Assembly: GCF_044748305.1 (NCBI RefSeq)
Contig: NZ_JBIVFT010000003.1
Coordinates: forward strand, 434,001-498,000
Direction of reading: 5' to 3'
Source: Arthrobacter_E sp044748305
GTDB lineage: Bacteria > Actinomycetota > Actinomycetes > Actinomycetales > Micrococcaceae
DNA: 64,000 nucleotides
The notes under the pieces are model-generated. The model was not told the origin of the DNA. It made no database searches and saw only the letters and a list, made by a program, of their open reading frames with translations. Both the position numbers and the translations under genes were made by a program. Position 1 is the stretch's first letter. Each line of letters starts with the position of its first letter. Positions 27,077 through 34,944 of the stretch are shown one piece after another.

Positions 27077-28732
27077 ATGCACATCACCACCTCGTCCGGC
27101 CTGCGCCGCAGCAGTGTCACGATGGTCGCGGCCGGCCTCATCGCCGTCTCCGTACTGTCGGGCTGCAGCAGCAAGGCCGTCCAGAGCCCGTCTTCCGACG
27201 GCGGTGCGCTGACCACGCTCACGCCGGCCGGCACCGGGGAGGTCGACAAGGTCACCTGGAACGTCTTCCAGGGTGAACCCCAGACCGTCGATCCGTACCA
27301 TGCGGCCGATTACACCCCGAACATGATCAACTCCAACATGTGTGAGAGCCTGCTGCAGCAGACGCCCGATTTCCAGATCAAGCCAGGCCTCGCGTCCTCC
27401 TTCAGCAATCCGGACCCGTTGACCTGGGTTTACACGCTGCGGGACGACGTCACCTTCTGGGACGGCTCACCCATGACGGCCGACGACGTCGCGTACAGCC
27501 TCAAGCAGAACCTGACCGACAAGACCTCGTTCTACAACTACCTGTACGCGAATGTCGCCTCGGTGGCCAAGACCGGGGCTCACCAGGTGACCGTCAAGCT
27601 GTCCAAGCCCGACTATCTCTTCAACGACGAGCTGGCCAGCACGGCCGGCGTCGTCGTCGAGCAGAAGTTCCACGAACAGGCCGGCAAGAAGTTCGGCACT
27701 CCCGGCACCGGGTTGATGTGCACCGGCCCGTACAAGTTCACCAAGTGGACTCAGGGGCAGTCGATCACCGCGACGCGCTACGACGGCTACTGGAACAAGG
27801 ATCTGAAGCCGAAGGTCAAGGAGATCGACTTCACCTTCCTCACCGATGACAATGCGATCACCTCGGGCCTGCTCGCAGGGCAGATCGACGGCACGTACAA
27901 CGTCCCCACCTCCGGGGCCGCCCAATTGAAGAGCTCGTCCGCGGGCAAGTACTACGTCGGCGCGGCGCCGTTGGAGACCACCCTGGTGGTGGCGAACCCG
28001 AAGGGTGCGCTGGCCAACGCGGAGGTACGCAAGGCGCTTCAGCTCGCCATCGATTGGAAGGGCATCGGCGCCACCGTCTATGGCGGCCTCGGCACGCCGA
28101 GCAAGCTCCAGACGCCCCCGTCCGTGTACGGCTTCGCGAAGGACGAACTCGACAAACTCGCCGGGACCGTCACCTCGGACGGCACCGCCCAGCTCGACAA
28201 GGCCAAGGCCCTGCTGGCGAACGTCCCGGCGGAGGTGAAGAACAAGGAGATCAGCCTGGTGGTACCCGCCCAGGCCGAGACACAGCAGCTCGGCGTCTCC
28301 ATCAAGGACTCCGCGGACAAGATCGGTCTGAAGTTCAAGCTGAACGTGGTGCCCGCCACCGGCTACTCGAACTATCTGTACGATCCGGCGACGCGCGGCT
28401 CCACGGATCTGCTCTACACGCAGTTCTGGCCGGGCATTCCGAACCCGCTCGACTGGCTTGCCACCACGGCCGTCACGGGCGGCACCTTCAATCAGTCCGG
28501 GTACAACGGGATCGACACGTTGTTCGCGCAGGCCCGCGGGACCAAGGACCCGGGGGAGCGTGCCAAGGTGGTGGCGCAGGCCGAGAAGAAACTCTATGAC
28601 GAGATGAATCCGATGTTCCCGGGTGTCGAGCTGCACAACGACCTCTGGATGAACAACCGCATCACCGGGGCGCCGGCGTCCTTCGACTACGTCTACTACC
28701 CGTGGGCGGCACATCTGGGCGGCACCAAGTAG
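27077..28732 (+). CDS. ABC transporter substrate-binding lipoprotein (SBP family 5)
   Basis: The extracellular receptor of the transporter, 551 residues. The signal peptide ends in a lipobox LSGC with the lipidated cysteine at residue 30. The mature protein shows family-5 features: EPQTVDPYHAADYTPNMI at the start, YTLRDDVTFWDGSPMTADDVAYSL and the C-terminal FDYVYYPWAAHL. The ATG at 27077 follows a CAAGGAG site. It is last in the operon, separated by 17 bases from the ATPase gene, and is followed by a strong terminator. Ligand unknown; the upstream amidohydrolase suggests an amide-containing compound. Confidence 0.93.
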   Translation: MHITTSSGLRRSSVTMVAAGLIAVSVLSGCSSKAVQSPSSDGGALTTLTPAGTGEVDKVTWNVFQGEPQTVDPYHAADYTPNMINSNMCESLLQQTPDFQIKPGLASSFSNPDPLTWVYTLRDDVTFWDGSPMTADDVAYSLKQNLTDKTSFYNYLYANVASVAKTGAHQVTVKLSKPDYLFNDELASTAGVVVEQKFHEQAGKKFGTPGTGLMCTGPYKFTKWTQGQSITATRYDGYWNKDLKPKVKEIDFTFLTDDNAITSGLLAGQIDGTYNVPTSGAAQLKSSSAGKYYVGAAPLETTLVVANPKGALANAEVRKALQLAIDWKGIGATVYGGLGTPSKLQTPPSVYGFAKDELDKLAGTVTSDGTAQLDKAKALLANVPAEVKNKEISLVVPAQAETQQLGVSIKDSADKIGLKFKLNVVPATGYSNYLYDPATRGSTDLLYTQFWPGIPNPLDWLATTAVTGGTFNQSGYNGIDTLFAQARGTKDPGERAKVVAQAEKKLYDEMNPMFPGVELHNDLWMNNRITGAPASFDYVYYPWAAHLGGTK

Positions 28733-28777
28733 CACCGTCCGATGGACCCGGCCGCACTGGGGAGGGCGAGCCGCGGT

Positions 28778-28816
28778 GACAGGGCCCCGGAACCGTCAGG
28801 GTTCCGGGGCCCTGTC
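28778..28816 (+). terminator. Terminator of the amidohydrolase/ABC operon
   Basis: A perfect 17-bp stem (28778-28794 with 28800-28816) and 5-nt loop GTCAG, 45 bases after the binding-protein gene. No T tract. Confidence 0.88.
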
Positions 28817-28870
28817 GTGGGCGGCCCGGGTCCGTCCTTCCCCTGCTGTCCGTGGGCTTACCGGTCCGTG

Positions 28871-29014
28871 AGTCCGCTATCGAGGCTACAGGGAAGGGCC
28901 GAGTCCGCGATACGNNNNNNNNCCCCGCCCCGGCGGGGGGGGGCCCCCCCGGGGGGGGGGGGCCCCCCCCCCCCCCGCCCCCCCCCCCCCCCCCCCCCGA
29001 TAGCGGACTCGGCC
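28871..29014. other. Unresolved palindromic repeat with assembly gap
   Basis: This convergent gap contains AGTCCGCTATCG (28871-28882) and inverted arms GGCCGAGTCCGC (28897-28908) with GCGGACTCGGCC (29003-29014). Between them are eight N bases (28915-28922) and about 75 bases of pure G/C homopolymer runs, almost certainly a sequencing or consensus artefact. The flanks match the palindrome family seen intact at 31448-31520. No gene was seen here. Confidence 0.85.
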
Positions 29015-29077
29015 GGTGGGTGGCGGTGGAATCCGGATGGGCAGACGTTACGCCGGGCCCAGTCGCACCAGGCCCAG

Positions 29078-30508
29078 TTACGCCGGGACCGCGGCCGCCC
29101 GGAGTGCCGTGTCCAGGCGGGCGGCCGTGTCCGTGCCGATGCGGACTCCGCCGTCCACGTGCATGTACCCGGCGCCCTGGATGTCGGAGCTGGCGAAGAA
29201 CACCGGGCCCACGGGCTCGTTCTGCAGGTGGCCCCAGCGGCTCAGCCCGCCCAGGTCCCAGCTGCTGGCGTAGGCGCCGCGGGTCCATTCCTCGGAACCC
29301 CAGTCGGACAGGTAGAACGCGATCGGTTCGAGCGCCTGCTCGCCGAAGTACGCGGCGAAGGACTCCAGAACGGCGGCACGGCGCTCCTCCTCGGGCAGCG
29401 CCCAGGTCTCCTCGGCGCGCTCGCCGACGATGAAGCCCACGATCATCCCGTGTTCGTCTCCTGCCACGGTGTTGTCGTACACCTCGCAGACCCGCTCATG
29501 GGACGCGAAGCCGGTGCCCGAGAGCCCGTCCTCGCGCCAGAACGGGGTGGAGTATGCGGCCTGCGCCTTGATGACCAGGCCCATGGACTGGTGCTGGTGT
29601 GCCACCTGCCGCGGGCGGGGGAGCGCTGGGACGTATTCAAGGGCGGAGTACAGATTCGGCGGGACGGCGACGACGGCGAAGCGCGCCTTCACGATGAGGC
29701 GGTCGCTGTAGGCGGTCGCCGCCCCGGGCTCGCCGTCGGCGTCGGACGCCCATTCCAGGCGTCGCACCGGGGTGGAGAGACGCACGACGTCGTCACCCAG
29801 CTCCGCGGCGATCTGCTCCGAGACGGACTGCATGCCGCCCACCACCCGCTCGTCGAGGAGGATGCCCTCGTCGATCAGGTGCTCGAACTTCTCCGCGGAG
29901 GCGACCATGAGCATGGCCTGCAGCACAGAGAAGGTGTGCGAGTGCTTGGTCAGCATGCCCGCGGCGATGTAGTGGTCGACGATGCGCGCCGCCTCGTCGT
30001 CGTCCGTGAGGGAGCGGAGCCAGGCGTTGAACTGGATGGAGTCCAGTTCGGCGGCGCGGGGGTGCTTCCAGGGGGCTGCGGCGTCGATCTCGGCGGACAG
30101 CCCGTCCAGGGCGGCGACCAGTCGGTCGATCTCCTGCAGGGTCGACTCGGAGACCGGGAAGTCGCCTTGGAAGGTCCGGCGTGCGCGGTCCCGGCCGATG
30201 TACACGGAGTCCCCTTCGCGGTAACGGGAGAAGGTCTCCTTGCCGAGCTCCTTCAGGAGGGCCTTGAGGGCGTCCTGGTCGGAGGAGACCCATTGCCCGC
30301 CGATCTCGAAGAACTCGCCGTCGATCGTCTCGGACCAGGTGCGGCCGCCCACACGGTCGCGGGCCTCCAGCACGGCCACGCTGTGGCCCGCCTCGCTCAG
30401 GCGGCGGGCGGTCATGAGGCCGGAGATGCCTGCACCGATGACGACGACGTCGCGCTCAAGCGTCGGAAGGGCGGTCTCCTGGAGGGTGGTTGCGGCGGTC
30501 TGAGTCAC
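29078..30508 (-). CDS. puo: Putrescine oxidase / FAD-dependent amine oxidase
   Basis: A 476-residue flavin amine oxidase of the actinobacterial putrescine oxidase type, which would convert putrescine to 4-aminobutanal with release of ammonia and peroxide. The FAD-binding Rossmann motif is DVVVIGAGISGLMTARRL (about 20-37), followed by VLEARDRVGGRTWS. The substrate-domain stretch EIGGQWVSSDQDALKALL and the C-terminal FAD motif FASSDIQGAGYMHVDGGVRIG are typical. The GTG at 30508 is preferred to the longer frame because GAAAGGA lies upstream. It is divergent from a TetR regulator. Other monoamine or polyamine oxidases cannot be excluded. Confidence 0.87.
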   Translation of the reverse strand: MTQTAATTLQETALPTLERDVVVIGAGISGLMTARRLSEAGHSVAVLEARDRVGGRTWSETIDGEFFEIGGQWVSSDQDALKALLKELGKETFSRYREGDSVYIGRDRARRTFQGDFPVSESTLQEIDRLVAALDGLSAEIDAAAPWKHPRAAELDSIQFNAWLRSLTDDDEAARIVDHYIAAGMLTKHSHTFSVLQAMLMVASAEKFEHLIDEGILLDERVVGGMQSVSEQIAAELGDDVVRLSTPVRRLEWASDADGEPGAATAYSDRLIVKARFAVVAVPPNLYSALEYVPALPRPRQVAHQHQSMGLVIKAQAAYSTPFWREDGLSGTGFASHERVCEVYDNTVAGDEHGMIVGFIVGERAEETWALPEEERRAAVLESFAAYFGEQALEPIAFYLSDWGSEEWTRGAYASSWDLGGLSRWGHLQNEPVGPVFFASSDIQGAGYMHVDGGVRIGTDTAARLDTALRAAAVPA

Positions 30509-30627
30509 GGCCGGTCCTTTCGGTCTGGGGCGGCACGACACTGTGCCGGTGATCCGGCTCATAGTGCCGGAGGGTGCCAGACGATGCTAGGGACGGTGCG
30601 GAGCGCGCAGCGAGCGATAAGGCCAAG

Positions 30628-30692
30628 CCGTTCATTTAGTGACCATTCAGTGCTGAAAATTCAGGACTTCCAGTGTTTCAACCGTTCATTTA
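30628..30692. promoter_or_regulatory. Divergent puo/tetR control region
   Basis: The 11-mer CCGTTCATTTA occurs twice as a direct repeat (30628-30638 and 30682-30692). The second copy ends 7 bases before the -10 box TACCAT (30699-30704) of the tetR gene. These are good operator candidates for the TetR protein. The region is conspicuously AT-rich. Confidence 0.6.
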
Positions 30693-30710
30693 TTGGCATA
30701 CCATCGGCCT

Positions 30711-31415
30711 ATGACGATCCCCGCAGCCCGTCGCCGGGGCCGTCCGCGCGAGAGGGTGCTGGACGCGGAGGCCATTCTCGACACCACCCTGACCGTGATC
30801 CGGGACGCCGGCCTCAAAGGTCTCACCATGCGTGTCCTGGCGCTCCGGCTCGGGGTTTCGGTGAGCGCTCTCTACCATCATGTCCCGTCCCGCGCAGGTC
30901 TTCTGGCGAACGTGCAGGAGCGGTTCGCCGAGGGTCTGGACGTCTCAGGCTTCGGGAACATCCCGCTCCGTGAGGCGCTGGCCCGCTGGGCCTGGAGTTA
31001 CCTGCACCAACTGCGCCGCCAGCCCGAACTGGTGCCGGTGATCGTGGAAGTGCCGCTGGCTCAGGCGCCACGCAGTTCGCTCATGTACCAGCGTGTGATC
31101 GCCGGTTTCGCGGTGGCGGGCTGGCCGGAGGAGAGCACTGTCGCTTCGATGAGTGTGCTGGAGACGTTCATCTTCGGTGCGGCCTTGGACTCGCCGTCGC
31201 CGGACGACGCTTATGAGCCTCAGGGGGCGGAGCACTCACCCTTGCTGGCGCGTAGCTATGCCGCCTTCTCCCAGGCCGTGGAGGATCAGGAGGCCAGGCC
31301 CAGGGACCTGGTCTTCAGTATGGGGCTGGAGGCGATCCTCACCGGCTTGCACTCCCTCTGGGGTTCGGGCCGGGGCTGGGCTCGTGCCGGGGCGGGCATG
31401 CGGCCGGACGCCTGA
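30711..31415 (+). CDS. TetR-family regulator divergent from putrescine oxidase
   Basis: A 234-residue TetR-type regulator. A basic N-terminal arm (AARRRGRPRERV) precedes the helix-turn-helix GLTMRVLALRLGVSVSALYHHVPSRAGLL (about 35-63). A TetR_C-like ligand domain follows. The ATG at 30711 lies 6 nt after a -10 box TACCAT with -35 TTTCAA 17 bp upstream, so the mRNA is probably leaderless. The divergent layout suggests it controls the amine oxidase gene; the inducer could be a polyamine. Confidence 0.88.
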   Translation: MTIPAARRRGRPRERVLDAEAILDTTLTVIRDAGLKGLTMRVLALRLGVSVSALYHHVPSRAGLLANVQERFAEGLDVSGFGNIPLREALARWAWSYLHQLRRQPELVPVIVEVPLAQAPRSSLMYQRVIAGFAVAGWPEESTVASMSVLETFIFGAALDSPSPDDAYEPQGAEHSPLLARSYAAFSQAVEDQEARPRDLVFSMGLEAILTGLHSLWGSGRGWARAGAGMRPDA

Positions 31416-31447
31416 CCGCGCGGGATGCAAGACCTTGATCTCACGCA

Positions 31448-31520
31448 GCCGAGTCCGCTATCCAGGGCGCGAGTCCGCTACCCGGGGCAGCGGACTCGCG
31501 CCCTGGATAGCGGACTCGGC
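31448..31520. repeat. Perfect 32-bp extragenic inverted repeat
   Basis: Arms 31448-31479 and 31489-31520 are perfectly complementary over 32 bp with a 9-base loop. Each arm contains GAGTCCGCTA twice, 20 bases apart. It lies between convergent tetR and the oxidoreductase gene and belongs to the family also seen at 28871-29014. Confidence 0.93.
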
Positions 31521-31595
31521 GTAGAGAGTGGGTCGGCGTAGAGGTGGGGACTGCCTGACACCGGATTGGGGCGCGGGCGCGACCCGTGTGGATGC

Positions 31596-32606
31596 CTAGA
31601 TCCGCACCAGCATCTTGCCCGTGTTGGCGCCCTTCATCATGGCCAGGAAGGCGTCGACGGTGTTCTCGACTCCGTCCACGACGGTCTCGTCAAACGCGAT
31701 CTTCCCCTCCGAGAACCACGCGTTCATGTGATCGGAGAACTCCTTGCCGAGGTGCAGGTAGGAGCCCAGCGTGAAGCCCTGGAGACGCAGGCCACGGGTG
31801 ATCATGTTCGACATATTGTCCGGTCCGGGTGCCGCTTCCATCGTGTTGTAGGCCGAGATCGCGCCGCAGAGCGCGGCCCGCCCGCCGTCGTTGAAGGCAT
31901 CCAGGGCGGCTTCCAGATGGTCGCCTCCGACATTGTCGAAGTAGACGTCGATGCCCTCCGGAGCAGCCTCCGCGAGCTGCGTGCGGACGTCTCCGTCCTT
32001 GTAGTTGAAGGCGGCGTCGTAGCCGTACTTCTCGGTCAGCAAGGCCACCTTCTCGGCCGAACCCGCGGATCCGATCACGCGCTTGGCGCCCAGGAGCTTC
32101 GCGATCTGACCGGCTGCGGTCCCGACGGCGCCGGCCGCGCCGGAGATGAACACGGTCTCGCCTTCCTTGAGAGCTGCGATCTCGGTGAGGCCCACATAAG
32201 CGGTCAGGCCGGTCATGCCGAGGATGTGCAGGCGGAGAGAGAGCGGCAGGCCAGGGATCTCCGGGACCGCGCGGAAGGTCTTCGCAGACTCCTGGACGCC
32301 GTCCATCCAGCCATGATGATGCAGCACCACGGTTCCCACCGGCAGTTCTTCCGATGCGGATTCCACCACACGGCCGATTGCGCCGCCCTTGACGGCCTCG
32401 CCGAGCGGATACGGGGCGACATAGCTGCGGCCCTCGTTCATGCGGCCGCGCATGTAGGGATCCACGGAGATGAACTCGTTGCGGACGCGGACCTGCCCGG
32501 CGGCGAGCTCGGGATGGGCCACGGTGGCGGTGTGGAAGTCTTCCGGGACGGGCCAGCCCTTCGGGCGGCGTGCGAGCTGGATTTCGGTGGTGGTGAAGTC
32601 GGTCAT
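31596..32606 (-). CDS. NADP-dependent oxidoreductase, CurA/PTGR (MDR) type
   Basis: A 336-residue zinc-free medium-chain reductase of the curcumin/prostaglandin reductase group, which reduces activated double bonds with NADPH. Motifs include SVDPYMRGRMNEGRSY near residue 48, the nucleotide-binding GAAGAVGTAAGQIAKLLG (about 155-172), and YFDNVGGDHLEAAL. The start is the ATG at 32606. DUF1304 and ohr follow upstream on the same strand, so the three may form an oxidative- or electrophile-stress operon. Confidence 0.92.
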   Translation of the reverse strand: MTDFTTTEIQLARRPKGWPVPEDFHTATVAHPELAAGQVRVRNEFISVDPYMRGRMNEGRSYVAPYPLGEAVKGGAIGRVVESASEELPVGTVVLHHHGWMDGVQESAKTFRAVPEIPGLPLSLRLHILGMTGLTAYVGLTEIAALKEGETVFISGAAGAVGTAAGQIAKLLGAKRVIGSAGSAEKVALLTEKYGYDAAFNYKDGDVRTQLAEAAPEGIDVYFDNVGGDHLEAALDAFNDGGRAALCGAISAYNTMEAAPGPDNMSNMITRGLRLQGFTLGSYLHLGKEFSDHMNAWFSEGKIAFDETVVDGVENTVDAFLAMMKGANTGKMLVRI

Positions 32607-32622
32607 GGGGTTCCTTCCGGGG

Positions 32623-33018
32623 TCAGAGGATGATGCCGAGGAGCAAGGTGATGATGCCGAGTGCGGGGATGACGCCCTGCTTGAGGGCGGCCGATGCCTT
32701 GTCCGGGCTGGAGAGCAGCAGAACCAGGCTGGCCGCGACCATGGAGCCGGTGCCGGTGAAGATCAGGGTGGTGCCGACGGCCGTCTGGCCCGTGGCGATG
32801 AGGATGATGCCCAGGGCCACCGCGACCGCCAGGAAGAGATTGTAGAAGCCTTGGTTGAAGGCCAGCTCCTTGGTGGCTGTGGCTTCGCTCTCGCTGGTTC
32901 CGAACACGGCGCGCGCTTTCGGGGAGGTCCAGGCGATGGATTCCATCCAGAAGATGTAAACGTGAACCAGTGCGGCGATGCCGCTGAGCACGAGACCGAT
33001 GATGGCGAGGGCGCTCAT
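32623..33018 (-). CDS. DUF1304 family membrane protein
   Basis: A 131-residue membrane protein with four helices (about 4-24, 50-72, 78-98, 107-128). The motifs HVYIFWMESIAW and AFNQGFYNLFLA are hallmarks of DUF1304. Function is unknown. The ATG is at 33018, one base before the ohr stop codon region, so it is probably co-transcribed with ohr. Confidence 0.9.
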   Translation of the reverse strand: MSALAIIGLVLSGIAALVHVYIFWMESIAWTSPKARAVFGTSESEATATKELAFNQGFYNLFLAVAVALGIILIATGQTAVGTTLIFTGTGSMVAASLVLLLSSPDKASAALKQGVIPALGIITLLLGIIL

Positions 33019-33019
33019 C

Positions 33020-33442
33020 TCAGGCCACCGACAGTTCGACGTCGATGTTGCCCCGTGTGGCGTTGGAGTACGGGCACACCTGATGCGCCTTGGCGATCAG
33101 CTGCTCGGCGTCGTCGTGCGAGAGGGCGGGAAGCGCGACCTCCAGCCGGACCGAGAGGCCGTACCCGCCGTTCGGCAGCGAGTGCAGCGATACATCCGCC
33201 ACCACCTCGGACTCGCCGGCGTCGAGCTTCGACTGGGCGGCCACGAGTTTGAGAGCGGAGTGGAAGCAGGCGGCGTAGCCGGCGGCGAAGAGCTGTTCCG
33301 GATTGGTCGCTCCACCGGCGCCCCCGAGCTCCTTGGGGGTGCGGACCGGGGTGTCGAGGAGTCCGTCGGACGATTGGACATGGCCGTTGCGACCGTCGCC
33401 GTGCGCGACGGCGGTGGCGGTGTACAGTGCAGTGGTTTCCAT
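33020..33442 (-). CDS. ohr: Organic hydroperoxide resistance protein Ohr
   Basis: A thiol peroxidase that reduces organic hydroperoxides, 140 residues. The redox cysteines are C59 in GYAACFHSAL and C123 in HQVCPYSNATRGN. The start METTALYTAT at 33442 is chosen over a GTG-type start 7 codons upstream because a -10 box TATAGT (33455-33450) lies 7 nt before this ATG. The message is thus probably leaderless and the promoter overlaps the ohrR operator. Identity is secure. Confidence 0.96.
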   Translation of the reverse strand: METTALYTATAVAHGDGRNGHVQSSDGLLDTPVRTPKELGGAGGATNPEQLFAAGYAACFHSALKLVAAQSKLDAGESEVVADVSLHSLPNGGYGLSVRLEVALPALSHDDAEQLIAKAHQVCPYSNATRGNIDVELSVA

Positions 33443-33449
33443 GTACGAA

Positions 33450-33486
33450 ACTATATTGTGCACAATCTAAATGCGCAAACTAGAAT
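33450..33486. promoter_or_regulatory. Shared OhrR operator in the ohr/ohrR divergent promoter
   Basis: A perfect 12-bp palindrome ATTGTGCACAAT (33455-33466) extends to 18 bp with one mismatch pair. Minus-strand boxes for ohr are TTGCGC and TATAGT (33455-33450), 17 bp apart, with the palindrome in the spacer. The plus-strand -10 box for ohrR, TAGAAT, is at 33481-33486. One site could repress both genes. Confidence 0.85.
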
Positions 33487-33492
33487 GGATCC

Positions 33493-33933
33493 ATGACCTA
33501 CGAGCAACTCGACCTCGACGCGCAGCTGTGCTTCCCGCTGCATGCGGCCTCGCGTGCCGTGACGCGGGCCTATGGGGAGCTGCTGGCGGAATCGGGGCTC
33601 ACCTATCCGCAGTATCTCGTGATGCTCGCGCTCTGGAAAGAGGAGCGCCCGCTCAGTGTCGGCGAACTCGGAGAGCGGCTGCGTCTGGACAGTGGCACGC
33701 TCACCCCGTTGCTCAAGCGGTTGGAGGCGGCGGGGCGCCTGAGCCGGCATCGTTCGCCGGAGGATGAGCGCAAGGTCCTCGTTTCGTTGACCCCGGAGGG
33801 CCTGACGCTCCGGGATGTCCTCGCCGAGGTGCCGGGACGCCTGGCCGAAATCGTCGGCCTCGGCCTGGAAGATGCAGAGAAGCTCCGCAGCCTGCTCAAG
33901 ACGGTGATGAGCTCACTCGACGCGCTTCAGTGA
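33493..33933 (+). CDS. ohrR: Organic hydroperoxide sensor/repressor OhrR (MarR family)
   Basis: A 146-residue MarR-type repressor. The sensing cysteine is C13 in DAQLCFPLHAASRAV, as in the one-cysteine-plus-tyrosine OhrR pattern. The winged helix includes LSVGELGERLRLDSGTLTPLLKRLEAAG and the basic wing RHRSPEDERKVLVSLT. ATG at 33493 lies 6 nt after TAGAAT, so the transcript is probably leaderless. It is divergent from ohr and shares one operator with it. Confidence 0.94.
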   Translation: MTYEQLDLDAQLCFPLHAASRAVTRAYGELLAESGLTYPQYLVMLALWKEERPLSVGELGERLRLDSGTLTPLLKRLEAAGRLSRHRSPEDERKVLVSLTPEGLTLRDVLAEVPGRLAEIVGLGLEDAEKLRSLLKTVMSSLDALQ

Positions 33934-33967
33934 TCTCCCATGCCCCGGAATTCACCGCGTCATCATT

Positions 33968-34009
33968 GAAAATCAGTTGTCATTGCTGTCATGACTGACT
34001 AATTTTCAT
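33968..34009. promoter_or_regulatory. AT-rich inverted repeat upstream of the GNAT pair
   Basis: TGAAAAT (33968-33974) and ATTTTCA (34003-34009) bracket partly symmetrical CAGT/ACTG steps. The segment is markedly AT-rich for this genome and lies about 95 bases before the first acetyltransferase. It may be a promoter-operator region. Confidence 0.4.
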
Positions 34010-34102
34010 GTCATTGAGCCGGCGTACCGGTTGGCTCGCTACGCTACTGGGGACAACGACTGCGGGCGCTGGAAAACGCGCCAATGCGGCGGAGGGAGAT
34101 GC

Positions 34103-34843
34103 GTGGGTTCACGGGGTGAGATGATCACCGTCCGCGAACCGTACGACGGCGAATGGGGGCCGCTGGCGAGGGTTGCGGGCTACGCCGGAATGGATGAAGC
34201 CGAACTGTCGGCCCTGGGCGTTGGGGATGTGAGGCTCGGCTCGGCGGTGCCTCGACGAGCCCTGGGGGTCAAGGCATTCCGGAAGGCCTTGCTCAAGGAT
34301 CACGGGACCTTGGGAGTCAGCGGGACGCCCCTCATGCTCTCCAGCACGGTACTGATCGCCGTGACCACCACGAATCGAGTCGCCGGAGTGGGTGTCGTCA
34401 GTCCTGATGTGCAGGAGATCCAATCGGTGGCTGCGCGCGGAGGCGCGCAGGAGCCGATCTTCACTTTGAGGGGTCTGGCCAATATCCACCGCTTGCGCGG
34501 GGTCGGCGTCGACCCGGACTTCCGGGGGCGAGGCGTGGGGCGGGCTCTGCTGAACGCCCTGGTATGGCACTACCGGCTGTCCGGGATGTCCTTGCTCCAG
34601 GGCAGGCTTCCTGCCGGCTCCGGGAAGGAGGTGCGCGGATTCCTGCGCGGATCGGGTTTTCGCGTGACGGCGCCCGGGGTATCGCTGGACATCAGCCGGA
34701 TCTTCGGGATTCCGGCGGTACTGGCACCCGCGCCCGGTGAGCGGCTGTTCTATCAGGGCCTTCAGAATCCCGGCGCCGATGATTGGGAACTCCCGGGCCT
34801 CATGGGCGACGCAGGGGGCGATGCTGGGTCGGCCGCATCGTGA
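34103..34843 (+). CDS. GNAT-family acetyltransferase, first of a tandem pair
   Basis: A 246-residue protein with one GNAT domain. The acetyl-CoA motif A is in GVDPDFRGRGVGRALLNALV (about 135-154). The N-terminal third is not typical of named GNAT families. The C-terminal segment (GVSLDISRIFGIPAVLAPAP to DDWEL) is shared with the next gene, showing that the two arose by duplication. The GTG at 34103 is chosen because GGAGGGAGA lies 6 bases before it; MITV at 34121 is an alternative. Substrate unknown. Confidence 0.8.
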   Translation: MGSRGEMITVREPYDGEWGPLARVAGYAGMDEAELSALGVGDVRLGSAVPRRALGVKAFRKALLKDHGTLGVSGTPLMLSSTVLIAVTTTNRVAGVGVVSPDVQEIQSVAARGGAQEPIFTLRGLANIHRLRGVGVDPDFRGRGVGRALLNALVWHYRLSGMSLLQGRLPAGSGKEVRGFLRGSGFRVTAPGVSLDISRIFGIPAVLAPAPGERLFYQGLQNPGADDWELPGLMGDAGGDAGSAAS

Positions 34844-34944
34844 TGCCGAGCGCCGACGGGCGGCAAATGTAGGACAACTGGTAGAATGGGCCGTGCGATA
34901 CGTCGCACTTCTTCATCAGGCCAGGTCCGAAAAGGCAGGTTTCC

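Noticed and set aside
28742..30973. 743-codon plus-strand open frame across the N gap and opposite puo
   Set aside because: It runs through N bases and homopolymer artefacts and is antisense to the amine oxidase.
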